A DNA stretch of 64,000 bases. Origin: Lachnospiraceae bacterium. GTDB lineage: Bacteria > Bacillota > Clostridia > Lachnospirales > Lachnospiraceae. The DNA lies in the NCBI GenBank assembly GCA_017394885.1, contig JAFPWO010000022.1, positions 79,410-143,409 on the forward strand. The letters are read 5' to 3'. Both the position numbers and the translations under genes were made by a program. This document shows positions 58,215-64,000 of the stretch, piece after piece; position 1 is the first letter of the stretch; every line of letters starts with the position of its first letter. The notes under the pieces are model-generated. The model saw nothing but the letters and a program-made list of their open reading frames with translations, made no database searches and had not been told where the DNA came from.

Positions 58215-60018
58215 AACTGAAGATAAAAGCTCGCTGCCCTTTTTCGGCATTCCCAAGCTGCTGCCGTACTTAAAGGGCCACTACCGCTGGCCGATCCTGC
58301 AGATGGTCTTTTTCGGGATCCTCGGCAGCGCGATGGATATCTTCCAGCCGGTACTGCAGCGTTTTGCCTTAAACCATTTTGTCAGCGGCGGAACATTAGA
58401 CGTACTGCCCTGGTTCATTCTGATCTACGTGACTGTTATCGTCTTCAGCGCGGGCATGAACTATCTGAACGCGTATCTGGCGCTGAAGATCGAAGTATCC
58501 GTGGACCGCGACCTGCGCGGGCTGGCCTTTACGCACCTGCAGACGCTCTCCTTCTCGTACTTTAACCAGAACAGCGTCGGCTACATCCATTCCCGCGTGA
58601 TGAGCGATACCTCCCGCATCGGCGTGCTCTTTTCCTGGAGCATTGCCGAAGGCACCTGGCAGAGCGCCTATCTGTTCGGCGCGATCATCGTCATGCTGGT
58701 CATCAACGCAAGGCTCGCGCTTTTGGTCATGCTGATCTTGCCGCTGATCGTCCTGCTGTTTTCGCTCTTTCAGGCAAAGCTGATCCGCGTAAACCGCCAG
58801 GTACGTGAGATCAACTCCAAGATCACAAGCGATTTCAACGAGGGCATCACCGGCGCCAAGACGATCAAAACGCTGGCCATCGAAGAGATCATGGAGCAGG
58901 ATTTCGTGAAGGATACGTCCGATATGCGCCGTACTGCGACCCGGGCCTCCCGGCTGCGCGGGCTCTTCGCTTCCACCATCACGATGGCTTCCTCGATGGG
59001 ACTCGCGATCGTTCTCTGGAAGGGCGGGATTCTGGCCGCCGAGGATGTGGGGACCTTTTCCCTCTTCATGTCCTATGCCCAGGGCATGATGGAGCCCGTC
59101 CGCTGGATCATCGACTGTATCAGCGATCTGGTCACGACGCAGGTCAATATCGAACGTCTGACGCGCCTTCTGGAAACGCGTTCTGACGTAACGGATACGC
59201 CGGAAGTGATTGAAAAATACGGCGACAGCTTTGAACCGAAGAAGGAGAACTGGGAAGAGATCCGCGGCGATATCGTCTTCGACGACGTATCCTTCCGCTA
59301 TCCGGACGGCGACGAGATGGTGCTGGAGCACTTTAACCTGAATATTCCTTTCGGGACAAATCTCGCGATCGTCGGTGAGACCGGCGCGGGCAAGTCCACG
59401 CTGGTCAACCTGGTCTGCCGCTTCTACGAGCCGACCGAGGGTCGCGTCCTGATCGACGGACGCGACGCACGCGAGCGCAGCCAGCTCTGGCTGCACAGCG
59501 CGATCGGCTATGTGCTGCAGACGCCGCATCTCTTCTCCGGAACCGTGCGTGAAAACCTGCTCTACGGGAATCCCGGCGCCACGGAAGCGGATATCCAACG
59601 CGTCCTGGAGCTGGTCTCCGCGACAGACGTTGTCGATCATCTGGAAAAAGGGCTGGATACCGACGTCGGCGAGGGCGGGGACCTGCTCTCGACCGGAGAA
59701 AAACAGCTCTTAAGCTTTGCGCGCGCGATCCTGACCGATCCGAAGCTCCTGGTCCTCGATGAAGCGACCTCGTCCGTCGATACCATCACCGAACAGAAGA
59801 TCCAGGCGGCGATCGAGACCATCATCAAAGGCCGGACGTCGATCGTGATCGCGCATCGGCTCTCCACGGTCGTGAACGCGGACTGCATCCTGGTCGTAAG
59901 GAACGGGAAGATCGTGGAACAGGGCACGCACCGGGAGCTGCTCTCGCGCGGCGGATATTATAAAGAACTGTTTACGAGACAGTATGAAGACGAAGCAACA
60001 CGAGCCGTTTTAACGTGA
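58204..60018 (+). CDS. ABC exporter half, catalytic-Glu subunit of heterodimer 1 (BmrD/TmrB-like)
   Basis: A 604-residue half-transporter with six transmembrane helices and a nucleotide-binding domain. Walker A is GETGAGKST, Walker B has the catalytic Glu (LLVLDEATSS), and the switch His is in AHRLS. The signature is altered (LLSTGEKQ instead of LSGGQ), so the ATP site formed with the partner's Asp is the degenerate one. The start at 58204 follows AAAGGAGG and lies within the end of the partner gene. Confidence 0.88.
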   Translation: MEPKTEDKSSLPFFGIPKLLPYLKGHYRWPILQMVFFGILGSAMDIFQPVLQRFALNHFVSGGTLDVLPWFILIYVTVIVFSAGMNYLNAYLALKIEVSVDRDLRGLAFTHLQTLSFSYFNQNSVGYIHSRVMSDTSRIGVLFSWSIAEGTWQSAYLFGAIIVMLVINARLALLVMLILPLIVLLFSLFQAKLIRVNRQVREINSKITSDFNEGITGAKTIKTLAIEEIMEQDFVKDTSDMRRTATRASRLRGLFASTITMASSMGLAIVLWKGGILAAEDVGTFSLFMSYAQGMMEPVRWIIDCISDLVTTQVNIERLTRLLETRSDVTDTPEVIEKYGDSFEPKKENWEEIRGDIVFDDVSFRYPDGDEMVLEHFNLNIPFGTNLAIVGETGAGKSTLVNLVCRFYEPTEGRVLIDGRDARERSQLWLHSAIGYVLQTPHLFSGTVRENLLYGNPGATEADIQRVLELVSATDVVDHLEKGLDTDVGEGGDLLSTGEKQLLSFARAILTDPKLLVLDEATSSVDTITEQKIQAAIETIIKGRTSIVIAHRLSTVVNADCILVVRNGKIVEQGTHRELLSRGGYYKELFTRQYEDEATRAVLT

Positions 60019-60259
60019 TAATATTTCCCTGCCCCTTTCGAGTAAGGGAAACCTGATAGAGCGAGCGGGCCCGGCAATACTTTCGAGCCGACTTTGAAAC
60101 GGAGGCGTAAGATCCTTCGACTTGCTTCGCTCTCTCAGGATGACACTTCGTGTCAGTTTTCGCCGTGGCAGCGAGCGAGGTTTAAATCCACCAGTCAGCT
60201 GCGCTGTGAAGGGGGCCGAAACCTTAGTTTTTTCCACCTCCGGAAAGGAGGTCTGTGAT
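60019..60259. repeat. Spacer with small palindromic repeats between the exporter pairs
   Basis: A 241-base non-coding gap. GATCCTTCGA...CAGGATGACA at about 60111-60145 has inverted ATCCT/AGGAT ends. It is followed at once by a tight hairpin TGACAC-TTC-GTGTCA (60141-60155). Short ATCCTTCG...AGGATGACA elements recur in intergenic regions of gut Firmicutes, so this may be a dispersed repeat. It could also act as a terminator or stability element for the first exporter mRNA. Confidence 0.5.
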
Positions 60260-61993
60260 ATGCGTAAAATACTTTCTTACCTTAAGCCCTACCGGGGCCG
60301 GATCGCCCTCGCCACCATTCTGATGGCGGTCTCGGCGGTCTGCGACCTGCTGCTGCCCACACTCATGTCCGAAGTACTGGACAAGGGCGTCTACGGCGCG
60401 GCAGAATCCGATACTTTCTCTTATATCCTCCGGACTGCCGGCTGGATGCTGGGGCTCTCTGCCCTCAGCCTTCTCACCGTGGCCGCGGGCTACTGGGTCG
60501 TCTATCATGTGGTGGCCGGCTATACCAAGAGCCTGCGCTCCGCCCTCTTTGAAAAGGTCCATACGATGACGCTCTCCGAAGTCGGCCGGATCGGCACCTC
60601 GAACCTGGTTACCCGAACCACCCATGACGTCAACACGCTGGACTGGGTGATCTCCGCGCTTTGCGGCAGCATCCTGATCATCCCGCTGATGTTCCTCGGC
60701 GGCGTCTTTCTCTGCATGCGGAAAGACTTCCGGCTCTCCCTGGTCATCCTGATCGCCGTGCCGCTCCTTATCACCGGCGGCCTGCTCATGAGCCGGAATA
60801 TGGAGCAGCTCTGGGATCTCGGGGACAAACAGTGCGATAAGCAGAACGAACTGGTCCGGGAGCGCCTGCGGGGCATCCGCGTGATCCGCGCCTTTGACCG
60901 GGAAAAGCAGTCGCATGAGCGGATCGCCGACGCGACCCACATCATGGCGGAGAGCTTCATCCGTGCCAACGTCCGCATGGAGATCGTCGATCCGTCGGCC
61001 GCGCTGGTGCTGAACCTGGCAGCCCTGCTGATTGTCTTTCTGGGCGGCCTGCGCATGGAAAAAGGCAGCGGGCTGACGGCCGGCGATATCTTTGCCATCG
61101 TGCAGTATATCAATATTATCCTGGGTGCGATCGTTGCCGTATCCTACGACATCGTGGCCCTGCCCCGCGTACGTGTGGCGATCAAACGTCTGCGGCAGAT
61201 CACCGACTCCACCGGCCTGGAGGAAACGAAAGAAGCCGAAGGGCTGGTCTTTACCGGCGCGGTCGATCTGGATCACGCAAGTTTTACCTATCCGGGCGGA
61301 TCTCTGCCGGCCCTGTCCGATGTGGATATCCACATCAAAGCGGGCGAATGGGTGTCCGTGATCGGCGGCACCGGTTCCGGCAAGAGTACGCTCGCAGAGC
61401 TCCTGCTGGCCTTCCGTTCGCCGGATGCCGGTACGCTGCGCTTTGACGGCCGGGACGCCTCGGCGATCTCACCCAAGGATATCCGCGCGAATGTGAGCTG
61501 CGCGCTGCAGAAATCCATGCTCTACGCCGGCACCGTGGCGGAGAACCTGCGCATGGGCAAGCCCGATGCTACCGACGAGGAGCTTTGGGCCGCTTTGGAA
61601 CTCGCGCAGTTCGCGGATTTCGTGCGGGAAAAGCCGGAAGGCCTGAACTTCAAGCTGGAGCCGGCCGGGACCAACGTCTCCGGCGGCCAGAAGCAGCGGC
61701 TCTCCATCGCGCGGGCTGTCCTAAAGGACGCGCCGATCTATATTTTCGACGACTCCTTCTCCGCCCTGGACTTCCTCACCGAGGCCAAGGTCCGCAAGGC
61801 GCTGAATGAAAAGCTGAAGGGAAAGACCCGCATCGTGATCACGCAGCGGGTCGTCTCCGCCATGCATTCCGACCGGATCTTCGTACTCGCGGACGGTGCG
61901 CTCGTCGGCGCCGGAAAACACGAGGAGCTGCTGGAAAGCTGCTCTATCTACCGGGAAATCTATCTCTCGCAGACGGGAGGTGGTTCTTTATGA
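60260..61993 (+). CDS. ABC exporter half, degenerate-site subunit of heterodimer 2
   Basis: A 577-residue half-transporter with six transmembrane helices and a nucleotide-binding domain. Walker A is GGTGSGKST, the signature VSGGQKQR is normal, and Walker B is IFDDSFSALD with Asp instead of Glu. The switch position reads TQRV where His is usual, again a degenerate site. The start at 60260 was chosen for AAAGGAGG and because the protein then opens with MRKILSYLKPYRG, the normal elbow helix. It overlaps its partner by four bases. Confidence 0.88.
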   Translation: MRKILSYLKPYRGRIALATILMAVSAVCDLLLPTLMSEVLDKGVYGAAESDTFSYILRTAGWMLGLSALSLLTVAAGYWVVYHVVAGYTKSLRSALFEKVHTMTLSEVGRIGTSNLVTRTTHDVNTLDWVISALCGSILIIPLMFLGGVFLCMRKDFRLSLVILIAVPLLITGGLLMSRNMEQLWDLGDKQCDKQNELVRERLRGIRVIRAFDREKQSHERIADATHIMAESFIRANVRMEIVDPSAALVLNLAALLIVFLGGLRMEKGSGLTAGDIFAIVQYINIILGAIVAVSYDIVALPRVRVAIKRLRQITDSTGLEETKEAEGLVFTGAVDLDHASFTYPGGSLPALSDVDIHIKAGEWVSVIGGTGSGKSTLAELLLAFRSPDAGTLRFDGRDASAISPKDIRANVSCALQKSMLYAGTVAENLRMGKPDATDEELWAALELAQFADFVREKPEGLNFKLEPAGTNVSGGQKQRLSIARAVLKDAPIYIFDDSFSALDFLTEAKVRKALNEKLKGKTRIVITQRVVSAMHSDRIFVLADGALVGAGKHEELLESCSIYREIYLSQTGGGSL

Positions 61994-63783
61994 GTGACAA
62001 CGAACAGAAAGAAAATAGAAAGACAAAAGAAAAAAGCCGCATCTTCGACGAGACCGGCAAGCGCCTTCTGCAGGAGATCAGGCCCCTCCGTGGCTGGGTC
62101 CTGCTCTCTGCTCTGATCTGCCTCGTCCTGATCGGCTGCTCGGTCGCGATCCCGGAAATGCTGGGGGATCTGGTCAACCGGCTCTATGAGTGGGCCGTGG
62201 ACAAGACGCCCGGCCTGGCCCGGAGCCTGCTGCCGGGAATCTTTCTCCTCGCCGGTGTCTACGCGCTGGAGGCCGCGCTGACCTACGGCAAATACTATCT
62301 GCTGCAGAGCATCGTGAGCCGCTATTACTGCGCCGGCATGCGCATCCGCCTCTCGGACAAGCTGCGCCGCCTGCCGGTATCGTATATGGACAAGACCCCG
62401 GCCGGCGACGTCATCGACCGCATGATGGACGACGTGAGCGACATGGCCGACAGTATCTTCGGCATCGTGGATATCCTGCTTTCCGGCTTTCTCAAGATGA
62501 CCGTCATCGCGGTCATCCTGCTGGTCACCGACTGGCGCCTGGCCATCCCCGTGGTGCTGCTATCCCCTCTCTCCGTTCTTCTTTCCGCGAAGATGGCGGG
62601 ACTCGGAGAAAGCCACTGGGACAACCACTATGAGCTGGGCGGTAAGCTGACCGCGCTCGCGGAGGAGGCTTTCACCAACTATCCGACCACGAAAGCATTC
62701 AACCGGGAGGAGGAACTTAGGGCCAAGTACGACGAGCTCTCCGAACGCCACCAGAAAAGCGGGATCTTCGGCAGTTTCCTGTCCTCGATCGTGCAGCCGG
62801 TCATTGCCTTCGTGGACGCCGTCGCCTATATTGCCGTGGCCGTCGTGGGCGGCTGGCTGATCCTGAATAAAGGCCTGCCGATCGGCACCGTGGTCACAGT
62901 CATCCTCTTTGCGCGGCAGTTCGCGGGGCCGCTGGAGCAGGTCGCCTACGGCCTCGGCTATATCCAGCACGTCAAGTCTGCCGCGAAGCGTGTCTTTACG
63001 CTGCTGGACCTGCCCGACGAAACAAATCCCGATGGGAAGGCGGAAGGTGCTGCCTGCGGCCGCGTAGAGCTACGCCATGTGGACTTTTCCTACGAGCCGG
63101 AAAAACCCCTGATCCGGGACCTGAACATGGATATCAAACCCGGTCAGAAGGTCGCGATCGTCGGCCCCACCGGCGCCGGCAAGACCACCATCGTGAACCT
63201 GCTCATGCGCTTCTATGACATCAACGCGGGGCAGATCCTGGTCGACGGCCGGGATACCTCCGAGCTTTCCCGGGCCGAAAACCGGCGGCTCTTCGCGATG
63301 GTCCTGCAGGACACCTGGCTTTTTAAGGGCACCGTGGCCGAAAACGTAGCCTACGGCTGTCCGGAAGCCACGCGGGAAGAGATCGAAAAGGCCTGCGATT
63401 TCGCCTACTGCGACCACTTTATCCGCCGCCTGCCCGAGGGGTACAACACCGTGATCTCCGAGGACAGCACCGCGGTCTCCTCGGGCCAGAAGCAGCTGCT
63501 CACGATCGCGCGGGCCCTGCTCGCCGACCGGCCGCTGCTGATCCTGGACGAGGCCACCTCCAACGTGGATACCCGCACGGAGCTGCTGATCCAGAAAGCG
63601 ATGGACCACCTCATGGGCAGCCGCACCTGCTTCGTGATCGCGCACCGGCTCTCCACGATCGTGGACGCCGACCTGATCCTCGTGATCCGCGACGGCCGGA
63701 TCGTGGAACAGGGGACACATCAGTCCCTGCTGGCGGAAAAAGGCTTCTATTACGAAATGTTCCAAAGCCAGTACGCAATATAA
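61990..63783 (+). CDS. ABC exporter half, catalytic-Glu subunit of heterodimer 2
   Basis: A 597-residue half-transporter. After a Lys/Glu-rich N-terminal tail come six transmembrane helices and a nucleotide-binding domain with Walker A GPTGAGKTT, Walker B LLILDEATSN with catalytic Glu, and switch His in AHRLS. The signature is VSSGQKQ, slightly altered. It completes the second heterodimer. Both pairs are arranged degenerate subunit first, suggesting that they arose by duplication of a two-gene unit. A strong terminator follows. Confidence 0.88.
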   Translation: MSDNEQKENRKTKEKSRIFDETGKRLLQEIRPLRGWVLLSALICLVLIGCSVAIPEMLGDLVNRLYEWAVDKTPGLARSLLPGIFLLAGVYALEAALTYGKYYLLQSIVSRYYCAGMRIRLSDKLRRLPVSYMDKTPAGDVIDRMMDDVSDMADSIFGIVDILLSGFLKMTVIAVILLVTDWRLAIPVVLLSPLSVLLSAKMAGLGESHWDNHYELGGKLTALAEEAFTNYPTTKAFNREEELRAKYDELSERHQKSGIFGSFLSSIVQPVIAFVDAVAYIAVAVVGGWLILNKGLPIGTVVTVILFARQFAGPLEQVAYGLGYIQHVKSAAKRVFTLLDLPDETNPDGKAEGAACGRVELRHVDFSYEPEKPLIRDLNMDIKPGQKVAIVGPTGAGKTTIVNLLMRFYDINAGQILVDGRDTSELSRAENRRLFAMVLQDTWLFKGTVAENVAYGCPEATREEIEKACDFAYCDHFIRRLPEGYNTVISEDSTAVSSGQKQLLTIARALLADRPLLILDEATSNVDTRTELLIQKAMDHLMGSRTCFVIAHRLSTIVDADLILVIRDGRIVEQGTHQSLLAEKGFYYEMFQSQYAI

Positions 63784-63797
63784 AAGCTCTAATAAAG

Positions 63798-63826
63798 CTG
63801 AGGAGATGTAATTTCCTCAGTTTTTT
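63798..63826 (+). terminator. Intrinsic terminator after the ABC exporter genes
   Basis: CTGAGGA (63798-63804) pairs with TCCTCAG (63814-63820), followed by six T. It separates the exporter operon from the CRISPR array, whose transcription comes from the other direction. Confidence 0.88.
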
Positions 63827-63833
63827 GATTGCA

Positions 63834-64000
63834 TAAAAACAATAGTCTCTCCACGCGAGGAGCGATCGGATGCACGTCCACAGCGATCTTCATCTTTTTA
63901 TTTCAATCCACGCTCCCCGCACGGGGAGCGACAATTCGTCGGGTTTGACAAGGTGTAGTTGTCCGACATTTCAATCCACGCTCCCCGCACGGGGAGCGAC
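63834..64000 (-). CRISPR. Type I-C-like CRISPR array, leader-distal end (truncated by window edge)
   Basis: Two identical 33-base repeats lie at 63900-63932 and 63968-64000 with a 35-base spacer (63933-63967). A degenerate copy lies at about 63834-63866, followed by a 33-base spacer (63867-63899). On the minus strand the repeat begins GTCGCTCCCC, contains a CTCCCCG/CGGGGAG hairpin and ends GGATTGAAAT, the form typical of type I-C arrays. A decayed last repeat normally marks the end away from the leader, so transcription runs right to left and the leader, cas genes and newest spacers should lie beyond 64000. No cas gene is in the window. Confidence 0.92.

Noticed and set aside
1..64000. tRNA, rRNA, riboswitch, transposase or prophage genes
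   Set aside because: None could be supported by reading. Short RNA elements could still be missed without a covariance-model search.

Overview
The window looks like a chromosomal segment of a strictly anaerobic, fermentative Clostridia-type Firmicute, plausibly a gut or rumen Lachnospirales/Eubacteriales member. The evidence is the Gram-positive gene style (AGGAGG ribosome sites, TTGACA/TATAAT promoters, LTAC lipoboxes), a phi3T-like ThyA, a ferredoxin-linked hydrogenase, oxygen-sensitive enzymes and a type I-C-like CRISPR array. Base composition is moderately GC-rich by eye. No tRNA, rRNA, prophage or insertion sequence was recognised. Species-level placement cannot be made from the sequence alone.

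Layout. 1-6.3 kb: housekeeping genes (rsfS start, a fused nadD-yqeK, yhbY, thyA-folA, uvrC) and a Thr/Glu-rich surface protein. 6.4-8.3 kb: an L,D-transpeptidase and a small HExxH membrane protein. 8.3-22.0 kb: hydrogenase maturation genes hypF-C-D-E, then a 13-gene cluster for an Mbh-type (Mrp antiporter-coupled) group 4 [NiFe] hydrogenase with hypA embedded. Its order is K-L-hypA-A-B-C-D-E-F-G-H(I)-M-J-N, and its last gene is an unusual eight-cluster polyferredoxin. 22.1-24.9 kb: mrp-dacF-dut on the minus strand. 25-27.5 kb: a large lipoprotein with an internal duplication.

27.6-50.4 kb is the most distinctive region. A LacI-family regulator and a PfkB kinase sit between two divergent transcription units, each with a strong promoter and a GCAAACGTTT operator. 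The minus-strand unit encodes an HAD protein and an AfuABC/FbpABC-type ABC importer. The plus-strand unit encodes four tandem HAD proteins, a circularly permuted cofactor-independent phosphoglycerate mutase, an IolG-like dehydrogenase, an archaeal-type (type II) GAPDH, an archaeal-type phosphoglycerate kinase, a two-subunit transketolase, a LarA-family nickel racemase, and IolE, IolB and IolD homologues. It reads as one long inducible operon. It joins part of the inositol pathway to a private set of enzymes running from glyceraldehyde-3-phosphate to 2-phosphoglycerate. No IolC of the usual type, IolJ or IolA is present, so the pathway is probably not textbook inositol catabolism. The imported substrate may be a phosphorylated polyol or sugar (inference).

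50.4-56.1 kb: a scar-like spacer with terminators and a decayed reading frame, a divergent LysR/EamA-transporter pair, a GNAT acetyltransferase, two uncharacterised proteins, a canonical HAD phosphatase and TrmO. 56.1-63.8 kb: two tandem heterodimeric ABC exporters, each pair with one degenerate ATP site. The first pair is preceded by a 12-codon leader ORF and an intrinsic terminator, resembling the ribosome-mediated attenuation of bmrBCD. The window ends inside a type I-C-like CRISPR array whose leader-distal end (degenerate last repeat) is at 63.83 kb; its leader and cas genes would lie beyond the right edge.
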